Source of the DNA: Aurantimonas marina | GTDB lineage: Bacteria > Pseudomonadota > Alphaproteobacteria > Rhizobiales > Rhizobiaceae | Length of the DNA stretch: 64,000 bases | Reading direction: 5' to 3' | Assembly (NCBI RefSeq): GCF_017183135.1 | Contig: NZ_JADDXW010000010.1 | Span: forward strand, 1-64,000 | Shown here: piece by piece, positions 20,228 to 29,266 of the stretch | How the letters are laid out: each line of letters opens with the position of its first letter | Numbering within the stretch: position 1 is the first letter of the stretch | The notes under the pieces: model-generated | Told to the model about the DNA's origin: nothing | Seen by the model: the letters and a program-made list of their open reading frames with translations, nothing else | Databases searched by the model: none | Translations under genes and position numbers: made by a program

Positions 20228-20956
20228 ATGAGCCTGCCCCACATCCTCGTGGTCGACGATGACCCGGAAATCCTGCGCCTGCTCGGAAAATATCTCGAGA
20301 GCCAAGGTTTCCGTTGCTCCCTCGCCGCCAACCGGCGCGCGGCCGAGCAGAAGGTCGCCGATTCGCGCATCGACCTGGTCGTGCTGGACGTCATGCTGCC
20401 GGACGGCTCCGGCCTCGACATCTGCCGCGATCTGAAGGAACACCGGCCGGACATCGCGATCATCCTTCTGACCGCGCTGAAAGAAGATGTAGACCGAATC
20501 ATCGGCCTCGAACTCGGCGCCGACGATTATCTCGGCAAGCCGTTCAACCCGCGGGAACTGGCCGCCCGCATACGCGCCGTGCTCCGACGCAGTGGTGAGA
20601 GCCCATCAGAGCGCCCGGCGGAACCTGGTCTCTATGCGTTCGAGGGCTTCACCGTCGACCCGGAGCGCCGGCTCGTCGGCGCGCCCGATGGCGAGGAGAT
20701 CGAACTCACCGGCGCGGAGTTCGATCTTCTGATGATTTTCCTCGAACGACCGGGCCGGGTTCTCTCCCGTGACGTGCTAATGGACCTGTTGCACGGGCGG
20801 ACCGCCGACCCCTTCGACCGCTCTGTGGACGTGACGATGAGCCGGCTGCGGCGCAAATTCAACGACAACGGCGTCTTCCGCCTGTTCAAGACGGTACGCA
20901 ATGGCGGTTATCAGTTCGCAGCGCGGGTCGAGCGGCACGCCGGCGAACAGACATGA
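20228..20956 (+). CDS. OmpR-family two-component response regulator
   Basis: Transcription factor of 242 residues. The receiver domain shows VVDDDPEILR (acidic pocket), the phospho-acceptor Asp54 in VLDVMLPDGSG, Thr in LLTA and Lys in LGKPFNPREL. A winged-helix output domain follows (LTGAEFDLLMIFLERPGRVLSRDVLM, DRSVDVTMSRLRRK, VRNGGYQF). I start at the ATG at 20228; the frame is open upstream to 20075 but without similarity. It overlaps the kinase gene by ATGA. Likely controls the divergent LTxxQ gene and itself. Confidence 0.94.
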   Translation: MSLPHILVVDDDPEILRLLGKYLESQGFRCSLAANRRAAEQKVADSRIDLVVLDVMLPDGSGLDICRDLKEHRPDIAIILLTALKEDVDRIIGLELGADDYLGKPFNPRELAARIRAVLRRSGESPSERPAEPGLYAFEGFTVDPERRLVGAPDGEEIELTGAEFDLLMIFLERPGRVLSRDVLMDLLHGRTADPFDRSVDVTMSRLRRKFNDNGVFRLFKTVRNGGYQFAARVERHAGEQT

Positions 20957-22218
20957 GATCACTCCGCTCCCGGCTGGCTCTGCTTCTCGTCCTTGCCATC
21001 GTCGGCGTCGTGGTGATCGCGGCGCTGGTTTCGGTGCAGGTTCTCGAACGGCCCGACCGCGACAGCTTCCGCGCGGCGTTCGTCAATGAGGTGCGCATCG
21101 TCGCCACGATTCTTGCGGCCGAGCCGGGCGCCGCCGAGCGACTCGGCATCGTCGTCGGCCCCGAACCGACGCCCGGCAACGGCGTGATGGTTCACGAGGC
21201 GCGCCGCATGGCCGAAAGCTTGGCCGGTGAAGGCCTCGCCATTCCCGTTCGCATGGTCGGTGACATGCGCACGCACACGCCTCAGATCGCCTTCGAGTTC
21301 GCACCGGGGCGCTGGGCCTATCTGCCGCATCCGGGCCTCAGAACCCGCAACTGGCCGGCCTTCGTGTCCTATATGGCCCTTGTCGTCATCGGCGCGGCGG
21401 CGGTCTCGCTGTTTGCCGCCACCAAGATGACACGCCCGCTTCGCATCCTCGATCAGGCGGTTTCGACGATCGGTCCGGACGGGCTGCCCGCCCATGTCCC
21501 GGAAGACGGTCCGGCCGAGGTCCGCGCCACCGCAGCGGCGCTCAACCGGTTGACCAGCCGCGTGCGCGAGGCGATCGAGAGCCGCATGCGGCTGGTCGCC
21601 GCTGCGGGCCATGACCTTAGAACCCCGATGACGCGCATGCGTCTGCGCGCCGAATTCCTGCCCGACGAGGAGCGGGAGGTCTGGCTCAAGGATCTGGCCG
21701 AGCTCGACCGCATCGCCGACAGCGCCATCCGCCTTGTGCGCGAGGAGGTCGACACCGCGTCCGACGAGCCGATCCGGCTCGACCGGCTGCTCGCCGAGAT
21801 CGCAGCGGAGCTGCGCGAGATCGGCCGTCCGGTGGATGAGATAGCGGCTGGCGCACCGCCCCTCGTAGTGGTCGCCCGCCCGCTGGCGTTGAAGCGGGCG
21901 TTGCGCAACCTCCTCGACAATGCTGCCATCCACGGCGAGGGCGCGCATATCGCGCTGGATCGTGAGGAGCGCGGGGCGGTGATCACCATCACCGACGACG
22001 GACCTGGCATACCGCATGAGATGATCGACCGGGCCTTCGAGCCGTTCTTCCGGGTCGATCCGGGCCGCCGCAAGTTCAAGCCAGGCGCCGGACTCGGCAT
22101 GGCCATCGCCAAGGAGATCGTCGAGCAGGCCGGCGGTTCGATCGGAGTCGCCAACCGCGAGACCGGCGGTCTCGAACAGACCGTCCGCTTGCCGTTGGCT
22201 CCGTTACAAATGACATAG
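20953..22218 (+). CDS. Two-component sensor histidine kinase
   Basis: Inner-membrane kinase of 421 residues. It has helix 1 at about 8-30, a periplasmic sensor of about 105 residues, helix 2 at about 137-156, a HAMP-like linker (TKMTRPLRILDQAV), the phospho-accepting His220 in AAAGHDLRTPMTRMR, and an ATPase domain with NLLDNAAIHG (N box), DDGPGIP (G1) and GAGLGMAIAKEIVEQAGG (G2). This is the EnvZ/CpxA/PhoQ style of HisKA kinase. It overlaps the regulator gene by four bases (ATGA). The stimulus is unknown; the neighbours point to envelope or metal stress. Confidence 0.93.
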   Translation: MRSLRSRLALLLVLAIVGVVVIAALVSVQVLERPDRDSFRAAFVNEVRIVATILAAEPGAAERLGIVVGPEPTPGNGVMVHEARRMAESLAGEGLAIPVRMVGDMRTHTPQIAFEFAPGRWAYLPHPGLRTRNWPAFVSYMALVVIGAAAVSLFAATKMTRPLRILDQAVSTIGPDGLPAHVPEDGPAEVRATAAALNRLTSRVREAIESRMRLVAAAGHDLRTPMTRMRLRAEFLPDEEREVWLKDLAELDRIADSAIRLVREEVDTASDEPIRLDRLLAEIAAELREIGRPVDEIAAGAPPLVVVARPLALKRALRNLLDNAAIHGEGAHIALDREERGAVITITDDGPGIPHEMIDRAFEPFFRVDPGRRKFKPGAGLGMAIAKEIVEQAGGSIGVANRETGGLEQTVRLPLAPLQMT

Positions 22219-22283
22219 TTTGAAACTGGATCGCGAGACTTATGGCGTGGTTACTCCCGCGACGACAGCAAAGGAGAATCGTC

Positions 22284-22622
22284 ATGATGAAATCGCTCGC
22301 AATCGCTCTCGGCCTCGCCGTCGCGGTCCCGGCCACGACGACCGTGCCGGCCTTCGCCCACGACGCCAAAACGACCTACAGAGCAGCCGCGCCGAGCAGG
22401 ACCCTGCGCCAGGCCAGCAAGGATACTCGCCATGCCGCGGACTGGCGTCGACGCGGCGCCCATTTGCCGTCCGCCGCAAGGGGGCCGGTTGTTTCCAACT
22501 GGCAACGCCACGGACTGCGTCGTCCGCCCTCGGGACACCGCTGGGTCAAGGTCGACAACGACTACATACTTTTTGCGACCGCCACCGGCATTATCGCCAG
22601 CATCGTCGCGGCAAGCAGATAG
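22284..22622 (+). CDS. RcnB-family small periplasmic protein
   Basis: 112 residues with a signal peptide (MMKSLAIALGLAVAVPATTT, cleaved near AFAHD). The mature part has WRRRGAHLP, then NWQRHGLRRPPSGHRWVKVDNDYILF and a hydrophobic C-terminal ATATGIIASIVA. The order and spacing match RcnB-like proteins (PF11776), first described for nickel/cobalt homeostasis in E. coli. AAGGAGAATCGTC places the start at the ATG at 22284; a second ATG follows at once. It lies 65 bases after the kinase gene and probably shares its control. Confidence 0.8.
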   Translation: MMKSLAIALGLAVAVPATTTVPAFAHDAKTTYRAAAPSRTLRQASKDTRHAADWRRRGAHLPSAARGPVVSNWQRHGLRRPPSGHRWVKVDNDYILFATATGIIASIVAASR

Positions 22623-22657
22623 CCCGCTTTTAACCCGGCGTGTCTGTTCAAAGCTTT

Positions 22658-22683
22658 CGGTCGGCCACCATCGTGGCCGACCG
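22658..22683. terminator. Stem-loop between convergent rcnB-like and ppk2 genes
   Basis: CGGTCGGCCAC and GTGGCCGACCG form an 11-base perfect stem around a four-base loop. There is no long T-run on either side. Its position exactly between two convergent genes suggests a shared transcription stop. Confidence 0.65.
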
Positions 22684-22688
22684 TGCCC

Positions 22689-23483
22689 CTAATCTGTCGT
22701 TTCCCGCTCGAAGCGCCGTTCGAGTTCGGAATCGAGTGGCCGTGGCGACAGGTCGACCCCATTCGCGAGCCGGTCGGCGATCCCGGTGAGGGCCGTCACC
22801 CGAGCGTATTTCTTGTGGTTGGCGGAAATGACCTGCCATGGCGCCGCCGTAGTGTCAGTGCGCTCCAGCATGTCATTGACGGCCTCTTCGTACTGATCCC
22901 ATTTGTCGCGGTTGCGAAAATCCTCGAAGGACAGCTTCCAGCGCTTCAGCGGATCGCGCAGCCGCTTCTCGAACCGCGCCAGCTGCTCGTCCCTGTCGAT
23001 ATACAGGAACACCTTGGCGATCCGCGTGCCGGCGTCGGTCAGCATTGCCTCGAACTGATTGATCTCCTCATAGGCGCGGCGCCATTCGGCCTCCTCGGCA
23101 TACCCCTCGACGCGTTCGACCAAGACGCGCCCGTACCAGGAACGGTCGAACACCGCGATCTCGCCCTTTGCCGGCAGCCGCTCCCAGAATCGCGCCAGAT
23201 AGTGCCGGGCCAGCTCCTCGGCGGACGGCGCACCGATCGGCCAGACCCGAAAGCCGCGCGGATCCATCACGCTCGCCATGCGCCGGATCGCGCCACCCTT
23301 GCCGGCAGCGTCCCAGCCCTCGAAGACGATGACGGCCTCGTCCTTCGTATGCAGATAAGCCTGCTGGATCTGGCGAAAGCGGGTTTGCACCGCCTCCAGC
23401 CGCGATTCGTACTGATCCTTCGCAATCCTCGCATCCATATCGAGGTCGGACAGCCGCTTGGCGTGGGATTTACGGTTGGTCAT
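22689..23483 (-). CDS. Polyphosphate kinase 2 family protein
   Basis: Uses polyphosphate to phosphorylate nucleotides. The 264-residue protein carries the P-loop GWDAAGKGG at about 56-64, the DRSWYGR motif at 113-119, and the lid region with FEKRLRDPLKRWKLSFEDF. It is the single-domain PPK2 form. I start at the ATG at 23483, which has GAGGAG upstream; the extra 27 residues of the longer frame are not family-like. Which PPK2 class (ADP, AMP or both) cannot be judged by eye. Confidence 0.92.
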   Translation of the reverse strand: MTNRKSHAKRLSDLDMDARIAKDQYESRLEAVQTRFRQIQQAYLHTKDEAVIVFEGWDAAGKGGAIRRMASVMDPRGFRVWPIGAPSAEELARHYLARFWERLPAKGEIAVFDRSWYGRVLVERVEGYAEEAEWRRAYEEINQFEAMLTDAGTRIAKVFLYIDRDEQLARFEKRLRDPLKRWKLSFEDFRNRDKWDQYEEAVNDMLERTDTTAAPWQVISANHKKYARVTALTGIADRLANGVDLSPRPLDSELERRFERETTD

Positions 23484-23620
23484 GGGTCTCCTCAACTGGT
23501 CTCGCCCACCACATAGGGCGCGGGCGAGACTCCGCGACAACGGCATTTCGAAGCGGCCGTCCATGGGCTAAGAAACGCGTGGCGGCGCGAACGGCTCGTC
23601 GACGGATCCGGTTTTTCGCG

Positions 23621-24781
23621 ATGCACCCGACCAATCGACTTCTTCTCGGCGGTTTCCTGACGCTGGCGATCGTCATGGGCGTCGGCCGGTTCTACTACAC
23701 GCCGCTCTTGCCTCTCATGCAGCGCGATTATCGCTTCGGCGTGGATGTCGCCGGCCTCATCGCGGCGGCGAATTTCGCCGGCTATCTCGCCGGTTCGCTT
23801 CTCGCCAGCTTCGTCCCGCGCGGCGTGGCGCGTCTCGCCGCTTTCCGCCTCGGCGTCGCCACCAGCGTTCTGACCACCTTGGCGATGGGGCTTACCGACC
23901 AGCTCGGCGCCTGGCTGGCGCTTCGGACCATTTCCGGGCTCGCCAGCGCCTTCGCGATGATCTCCGCCGCCGGCATGGTCGCCGAGGCGCTGGCGCGGGT
24001 CGGCGCGGAGGCACGGCTCGGCTGGGTCTTTGGCGGCGTCGGGATCGGCATCGCCGCCTCCGGCCTGCTCGTGCTTTTTGCGGCGCCAGTGCTCGATTCG
24101 GCCGGTCTGTGGATCGCCGGGGGTTTGCTAGCGGCGCTGTTCGCGCCGGTCGTCTTCGCGGAAATTCGCGATCGGACGCTGCCGGCGCGCACCGACACAC
24201 CCGACCCGCGTCGCCGCGTACCAAGGCCGCTGCCCTTCTGGCCGCTCTTGGTCAACTACAGTTGCGAGGGGCTCGGCTATTCCGTCTTCGCCACCTTCAT
24301 CGTCGCCATCGTCAAGTCCCGCCCGGGCCTCGAGGCGATGGGCGACTGGGTCTGGATCATCGTCGGCCTCGCCGGCCTGCCGAGCTGCCTGATCTGGTCA
24401 CGCATCGCCGAGCGGATCGGCTTTTCAGCCGCCCTCGCCGCCGCCTATGCGGCCCAGATCGTCGGTGTGCTTTTGCCGGCCGTCAGCAGCTCAGGCATCG
24501 CAGCGCTGGTTGCGGCCATCCTTTTCGGCGGCACTTTCATGGCGATCACCGTTCTCACCATGCCGCTCGGGCGGCACGGTCTCGGCGGCCGGGGCTTCGC
24601 CATACTCACCGCCGGTTTCGGCCTCGGCCAAATGCTCGGCCCGCTCGCCGCCGGCTTTCTCGTCGCCGGCGAGGCGGACTACAATACCGCTCTGATCGGC
24701 TCGGCAGCGGTGCTCGCTATCGGCCTGTCCGCGCTCTTGATCGCGATCCGGCGGCGACCGGACACACCGGTCGCCGCCTGA
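23621..24781 (+). CDS. YbfB/YjiJ-type major facilitator transporter
   Basis: Twelve-helix inner-membrane transporter of 386 residues. It opens MHPTNRLLLGGFLTLAIVMG, then VGRFYYTPLLPLMQRDYRF, the GxGRFxYTPxLP element typical of the YbfB family (PF06779). Helices follow throughout, with the central Arg/Pro-rich loop at about 190-210. An in-frame GTG at 23579 would add 14 residues; neither start has a strong ribosome-binding site. The substrate is unknown. The last codons contain the left arm and loop of a terminator. Confidence 0.85.
   Translation: MHPTNRLLLGGFLTLAIVMGVGRFYYTPLLPLMQRDYRFGVDVAGLIAAANFAGYLAGSLLASFVPRGVARLAAFRLGVATSVLTTLAMGLTDQLGAWLALRTISGLASAFAMISAAGMVAEALARVGAEARLGWVFGGVGIGIAASGLLVLFAAPVLDSAGLWIAGGLLAALFAPVVFAEIRDRTLPARTDTPDPRRRVPRPLPFWPLLVNYSCEGLGYSVFATFIVAIVKSRPGLEAMGDWVWIIVGLAGLPSCLIWSRIAERIGFSAALAAAYAAQIVGVLLPAVSSSGIAALVAAILFGGTFMAITVLTMPLGRHGLGGRGFAILTAGFGLGQMLGPLAAGFLVAGEADYNTALIGSAAVLAIGLSALLIAIRRRPDTPVAA
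24750..24778. terminator. Stem-loop terminator embedded in the 3' end of the MFS gene
   Basis: GGCGGCGACCGG (24750-24761) and CCGGTCGCCGCC (24767-24778) form a perfect 12-base stem with an ACACA loop. It ends three bases before the end of the MFS stop codon and 17 bases before the stop of the convergent DUF302 gene. No T-run follows. It probably separates the two convergent transcripts. Confidence 0.65.
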
Positions 24782-24794
24782 ACCTGATCGCCAA

Positions 24795-25286
24795 TCATTC
24801 GGCGCCCGCGGCCTCCTTGGCGATCTCGTCGAGGACAGCGTTGATTTCGCCGATAGCGGCTTTGGATTCGTCCGAGCCGATCTCGTCGAGGCGGCGGAAA
24901 CCGACCGTCACGGTGCCGGCTGACTCGGCGTTCTCATAGACGAACACGCCGTAGGGACAGAAGGAAAGATTCATGATGTCCGCCTCCATCGCCTTGCGCG
25001 ACAGGACGGCGGAACAGAATTGCATGACATTGGCGTTGCCGTCCTGGAAGATGGTCTTCTCGGCCCCGACATCTCCGCCGGTTCGCGCCAGCATCTCACC
25101 GACGAACGCCTCGTAGTCGATCACGTAGCCGCGGTTGACGATGGCATCCATCAGATCCTGCCGAACCTCGTCGAACGGCGCCGTGGTCTCATAGGAGGTG
25201 ACGGTCTCGGCCGCAGTGGCCGGCATGGCGGCGAGACCGGCGAACAGAAGCGCGATAGCGCCTCCCTTGATGGCAGTCCGTTTCAT
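24795..25286 (-). CDS. DUF302 domain periplasmic protein
   Basis: 163 residues with a signal peptide (MKRTAIKGGAIALLFAGLAAMPATAAE). The mature domain has FDEVRQDLMDAIVNRGYVID, FCSAVLSRKAMEAD and SFCPYGVFVYE, the pattern of DUF302 proteins. AAAGGAGAG precedes the ATG at 25286. It follows an alpha/beta hydrolase gene by 31 bases and should be cotranscribed. DUF302 has no settled biochemical function; sulfur and redox contexts are often noted. The DsrE-like gene nearby agrees with that only loosely. Confidence 0.82.
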   Translation of the reverse strand: MKRTAIKGGAIALLFAGLAAMPATAAETVTSYETTAPFDEVRQDLMDAIVNRGYVIDYEAFVGEMLARTGGDVGAEKTIFQDGNANVMQFCSAVLSRKAMEADIMNLSFCPYGVFVYENAESAGTVTVGFRRLDEIGSDESKAAIGEINAVLDEIAKEAAGAE

Positions 25287-25317
25287 TGCAACTCTCCTTT
25301 GGTTGATATCTCGGTGT

Positions 25318-26337
25318 TCACGGGATGGCGGTGACGTGCTCCGCGACGAGATCGGCGGCATCCTCCGCAAAGAAATCCAGGAACATATGATCGGCCCCCT
25401 CAACGGTCTCCAGGCGAATCTTCGCCGAGTCGATGATGGGCGCCAGCCGCTCCGGCAGATCGGTCACCACCTCGTCCTCGCTGGCGGCGATCACCAGAAC
25501 CGGCATCGAAACGCCCCGGGTCAGCAGCGTCGGCGTATCGCGTTCCGGATTCTCGGCATGGTATGACAAGACCGATTGCGCCGTCGCAGTGGTGTTCGAG
25601 CAGTAGACGAGGCCTGGAACGTCCAGCATCTGACCTGGCTCGGCGGCCTTCGCCTCGGCGAGGACATTCGACAGATTCGCGCCGAAGCGCTGTTCGTAGC
25701 TTTCCGCCGCGGAGCCATCCTCGGTTGCCGGCGCGATCAGGACGGCGGCCGGAATATCGGCTCGTTCGCCCTGCCGGCTGAGCCAGAGCGCGACCTGCGC
25801 GCCACCGCGACTGTGCCCGAGCGGAACGATTTGCCCGAAGCCCTCATCGCCGAGCCAGTCGACCCAGGCGCTGATCTCCGCCACCGCATCCTCGTGCCGG
25901 TGGGTCGAGGGTTGATTGCAGTCCCACATGCCTACCCGCCGATCCTGTCCAAGCGACAGGGTGACGGCCAGCGAGGCGACCTCGCGCTCGGCGAGCGCGG
26001 CCTGCAGCGCCTCGATCAGCTCAAGGTCCTTATGGGCAAACGTGCCGTGGACGAGAAGAACGATCGGCTGACTCGTATCGACATCGTCGGGACGCACGAG
26101 ATCGCCGGTCAGCGTCAATCCGTCGAAGGGGATCTCGACCGCCGCTGTTTCCGCCGCGCTTGTGGGGGATACGCCGAATGCCGCAATGGCAAATCCGGCG
26201 GCCGCAAGACAGGACACGAAGAGCCGGACAAGCGTGCCGCCGGCGAGGCCACGCTTGAACGCGGCGGCCTGGCGCCAAATTCCGGCGGCGCGAGACAAAA
26301 GATCCATTGCCGTAGCGGCACCCTCCACTTGTTTCAT
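25318..26337 (-). CDS. Secreted alpha/beta hydrolase
   Basis: 339 residues. A hydrophobic segment at about 38-62 (ending SPTSAAE) is probably a signal or anchor after a long basic N-terminus. The hydrolase fold shows LLVHGTF (oxyanion turn), the nucleophile elbow GHSRGG with Ser176, an acidic residue in IAASEDEVV and the catalytic His317 in EGADHMF. It is probably a periplasmic serine esterase or peptidase-like enzyme. GGGGAGGG precedes the ATG. It is transcribed with DUF302 and divergent from the DsrE-like gene. Substrate unknown. Confidence 0.82.
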   Translation of the reverse strand: MKQVEGAATAMDLLSRAAGIWRQAAAFKRGLAGGTLVRLFVSCLAAAGFAIAAFGVSPTSAAETAAVEIPFDGLTLTGDLVRPDDVDTSQPIVLLVHGTFAHKDLELIEALQAALAEREVASLAVTLSLGQDRRVGMWDCNQPSTHRHEDAVAEISAWVDWLGDEGFGQIVPLGHSRGGAQVALWLSRQGERADIPAAVLIAPATEDGSAAESYEQRFGANLSNVLAEAKAAEPGQMLDVPGLVYCSNTTATAQSVLSYHAENPERDTPTLLTRGVSMPVLVIAASEDEVVTDLPERLAPIIDSAKIRLETVEGADHMFLDFFAEDAADLVAEHVTAIP

Positions 26338-26490
26338 AAAGCCCTCCCCTTCGCGCCATTATGAACCCGACATATTCGCATTTATGAATATCACCGTAGA
26401 CATCAAAGACCGCTTCGGCAACACTGCCGCCGCAAACGGTGCGCGGATTCGAAAGCCGTGGCCGATCGGATCGCAACGGGAGGAATATCA

Positions 26491-26955
26491 ATGAAGATTG
26501 CAATGACGAGTTTCGCGGCCCTCGCCGCGCTGGCCTTCATGCTAGCGGCGCCGTTTGGCGTTGGGGTGACGGGCGCCCAGGCGGCGGAACCGCACAAGGT
26601 TGCGATCCATATCGATGAGAACGACCCCAAACGGATGAACCTGGCACTGAACAATGTTCAGAACATCAAGGCCTATTACGACGAGAAGGGCGAGGACGTG
26701 ACCATCGAGGTGGTTACCTATGGTCCGGGCCTTCACATGCTGCGCGCCGACACCTCGCCGGTTGCCAATCGGATCAAGATGATGTCGATGGAGATCGCCG
26801 GTCTGAGCTTCGCCGCCTGCGGCAATACCCGCAATGCAATGGCCAAGAACGAGGGCAAGGATATTCCCTTGCTTGAGGACGCAACCGAAGTGCCTTCGGG
26901 CGTGGTGCGCTTGATCGAGTTGCAGGAGGACGGCTACGCCTACGTCCGTCCATAG
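26491..26955 (+). CDS. DsrE-family periplasmic protein
   Basis: 154 residues. The signal peptide runs to about residue 32 (TGAQAAEPH). The mature part resembles DsrE/F-like folds: KVAIHIDENDPKRMNLALNNVQNIKAYY, VTIEVVTYGPGLHML and the conserved Cys in GLSFAACGNTRNAM. GGGAGG precedes the ATG at 26491; a GTG 33 bases upstream is in frame but less likely. A single Cys in the usual active position suggests sulfur-atom or thiol handling in the periplasm; that is family-based inference. Confidence 0.82.
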   Translation: MKIAMTSFAALAALAFMLAAPFGVGVTGAQAAEPHKVAIHIDENDPKRMNLALNNVQNIKAYYDEKGEDVTIEVVTYGPGLHMLRADTSPVANRIKMMSMEIAGLSFAACGNTRNAMAKNEGKDIPLLEDATEVPSGVVRLIELQEDGYAYVRP

Positions 26956-26968
26956 GCCCTTGAAACAC

Positions 26969-26997
26969 TCGGCGGAGAGCCTGAAAGCCTCCGCCGA
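26969..26997. terminator. Stem-loop between convergent dsrE-like gene and otsA
   Basis: TCGGCGGAG (26969-26977) pairs perfectly with CTCCGCCGA (26989-26997) around an 11-base loop. No T-run follows. It lies between two convergent stop codons, so it is a likely shared transcription end. Confidence 0.6.
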
Positions 26998-27021
26998 AGG
27001 CACCCCGCCGCGCGCCGTGCG

Positions 27022-28413
27022 TCAGTCTTCGCCGCTGTTCTCGAGCGCACCGAGGAAGGTGTCGCACCAGTTCGACGAGGTTCCGACGAAGACCGCTTCG
27101 CGCATCGCCTTCCACCGTCGGTTTCGCTCGTCAAAGGGCATCGTCAGCGCCTGCTGCAAGGCCCGCGCGACATCGTCGGTCGAATAGGGATTGACGATCA
27201 GCGCATCGGGCAATTCGGCCCGTGCGCCGGCGAAGCGTGACAGCACAAGCACGCCGGGATCGTCGGGATCCTGCGCGGCGACGAACTCCTTGGCAACGAG
27301 GTTCATGCCGTCACGCAGCGGCGTGACCAGGCAGACGCGGGCGGCACGGTAGATGCCGGCGAGCGCCCGGCGGGTGAAGCCGCGGGTCATGATCTGGATC
27401 GGGGTCCAGTCCAGCGTCGCGAACCGGCCGTTGATATGCCCGGCGAGTTCCTCTAGTTCCCGACGCAGCTCGACATAGGCGTCGAGCTCCGAGCGGGACA
27501 GCGGCGCCACCTGCAGAAACTGAACCTTGCCGCGATTTTCCGGGTAGTCCTCCAGCAGCCGCTCGAAGCCGCGAAAGCGTTCGACCAGTCCCTTGGAATA
27601 GTCCATCCGGTCGACACCGACGATCTGCAACCGGTCGCCGACCATCTCGCGCACCATTTCCTCGTGCTCGCTAGCCTCCGGCGAGACGGCGAAGCGCTCG
27701 AAGCCTGGCGCGTCGATGCCGATCGGAAAGGTATCCGCCCTCACGACGCGGTCGCCCACACGGACCCTGTGGCCGTCCAGTTTTTCGCCCCCGAGCTCGC
27801 GCAGGCAGAACGCCACGAAGTTGCGCCGGTCCGTGTCGGTCTGGAAGCCGACGACATCGTAAGCCAGCATGGCCCGTACGAGATCGTGGCTGGCCGGCAG
27901 CGCGCTGAAGATTTCCGGCGGGCAGAACGGAATGTGCAGGAAGAAGCCGATCTTTCCCTTGAAGCCGCATTGACGCAGTTCCGAGCCGAGAAAGAAGAAA
28001 TGATAATCGTGAACCCAGACGAGATCGTCGTCGGCAATGAGCGGCGCCAGCCGTGCTGCGAAGCGCTGGTTCACCGAGCGATAGGCGCGCTCCGACTGGC
28101 GATCGAATTCGGCAAGATCGAGACGATAGTGCAGCAACGGCCACAAGGACCGGTTGGCGTAGCCGTAGTAAAAGCCATCGAGTTCCTCCTCGGTCATGTC
28201 GATGGTGGTCATCGACACGTCGCCCTGGACCTCGGTATGGGCGTCCTTGAAGGTGCCCTGGTCCGAGGTCTCGCCGCTCCAGCCGAACCAGAGCCCGCCG
28301 CGCCGCTTCAACGCGTCGGACAGGCCGACGGCGAGCCCCCCGGCCTTGCCCTCGTCATTCAGGGGGCCGACCCGGTTCGACACCGCCACCAGTCGTCGCT
28401 GCCCGTCAGCCAT
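27022..28413 (-). CDS. otsA: Alpha,alpha-trehalose-phosphate synthase (UDP-forming) OtsA
   Basis: Makes trehalose 6-phosphate from UDP-glucose and glucose 6-phosphate, for osmotic and desiccation protection. The 463-residue GT20 protein begins with VAVSNRVGP and KAGGLAVGL. It then shows [33 protein letters not shown], the sugar-phosphate site [10 protein letters not shown] and the C-terminal nucleotide-sugar region [32 protein letters not shown] precedes the ATG. It follows otsB by 82 bases on the same strand. Confidence 0.95.
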   Translation of the reverse strand: MADGQRRLVAVSNRVGPLNDEGKAGGLAVGLSDALKRRGGLWFGWSGETSDQGTFKDAHTEVQGDVSMTTIDMTEEELDGFYYGYANRSLWPLLHYRLDLAEFDRQSERAYRSVNQRFAARLAPLIADDDLVWVHDYHFFFLGSELRQCGFKGKIGFFLHIPFCPPEIFSALPASHDLVRAMLAYDVVGFQTDTDRRNFVAFCLRELGGEKLDGHRVRVGDRVVRADTFPIGIDAPGFERFAVSPEASEHEEMVREMVGDRLQIVGVDRMDYSKGLVERFRGFERLLEDYPENRGKVQFLQVAPLSRSELDAYVELRRELEELAGHINGRFATLDWTPIQIMTRGFTRRALAGIYRAARVCLVTPLRDGMNLVAKEFVAAQDPDDPGVLVLSRFAGARAELPDALIVNPYSTDDVARALQQALTMPFDERNRRWKAMREAVFVGTSSNWCDTFLGALENSGED

Positions 28414-28495
28414 CGTCTCCCTTTCCCCTGTCCCTCCGCCGAACTCACGCCGACGTCTCTCCGTTTGCGACCCGGCGACCGGCCCAGGTCGGCGG

Positions 28496-29221
28496 TCAGG
28501 CCGACGCCGCTAGCCAGTGATGAACGGCCACGACATCCGCCAGCCGGAATTCCGCAACGCTGTGCTTGTCGCCGACCTTGATCGAGATGCCGCCGGCATC
28601 ACGGACCTGCCGGAGCGCGAATTCGTCCGTCGTGTCATCCCCTACATAGACGGGAATACGCCCCGCGAACGGCGGGTCCTTCATCATCGCGGCGAGCGCC
28701 TTGCCCTTGTCCATTCCGGCCGGATGCACCTCGACGATGTTGTCGCCATTCATGACGGCTAGGTCATGACGGCCTACCGTCGCGTCAGCCATCGCGCGCT
28801 CGGCTACGTCCTTCAGATCCGGCGCCGTGCGATAATGCAGGACCAGCGCGGTGCCCTTGTCCTCGAGCTTCAACCGGGGATTGTCCCGCAGCGGCGCACC
28901 GAGCCTTGCGCGCACGTCGTCGAGCACCTCCGGGCCCGCCAGTCGTTCGATTTCGTCGTCGGGACGAACGCGGCGTTCGAGCCCATGGACGCCGGCCGCC
29001 GCGAAGCGCATCGGCGCCAGAAACCGGTCGAGATCCGCGATCCGGCGGCCGCTGACCACGGCGAGCGCGCCGGACAGCTCCGATTGCAGCGTTTCCAGCC
29101 TGTCCAGCGCCGCCGGCGCGATGGAGACTGCCTGCGGATCGTCGACAAGAGCGACGAGCGTGCCGTCGAAATCGAGGAAAACGGCGTGGCGGTGCGGATC
29201 GATGGAGGGAGGCAAGGACAT
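28496..29221 (-). CDS. otsB: Trehalose-6-phosphate phosphatase OtsB
   Basis: HAD-family phosphatase (241 residues) that removes the phosphate made by OtsA. The N-terminus has VFLDFDGTLVAL, with the nucleophile Asp17 and Asp19. VVSGRRIADLDRFL and GVHGLERR follow, as does VGDDTTDEFAL for magnesium binding near residue 199. Length and motifs are normal. It sits 45 bases after the muramidase gene and upstream of otsA, giving the order otsB-otsA. Confidence 0.94.
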   Translation of the reverse strand: MSLPPSIDPHRHAVFLDFDGTLVALVDDPQAVSIAPAALDRLETLQSELSGALAVVSGRRIADLDRFLAPMRFAAAGVHGLERRVRPDDEIERLAGPEVLDDVRARLGAPLRDNPRLKLEDKGTALVLHYRTAPDLKDVAERAMADATVGRHDLAVMNGDNIVEVHPAGMDKGKALAAMMKDPPFAGRIPVYVGDDTTDEFALRQVRDAGGISIKVGDKHSVAEFRLADVVAVHHWLAASA

Positions 29222-29266
29222 GACGACACTACATAGAGCCGCCCATGTTCGAAGCCAACCATTCCC

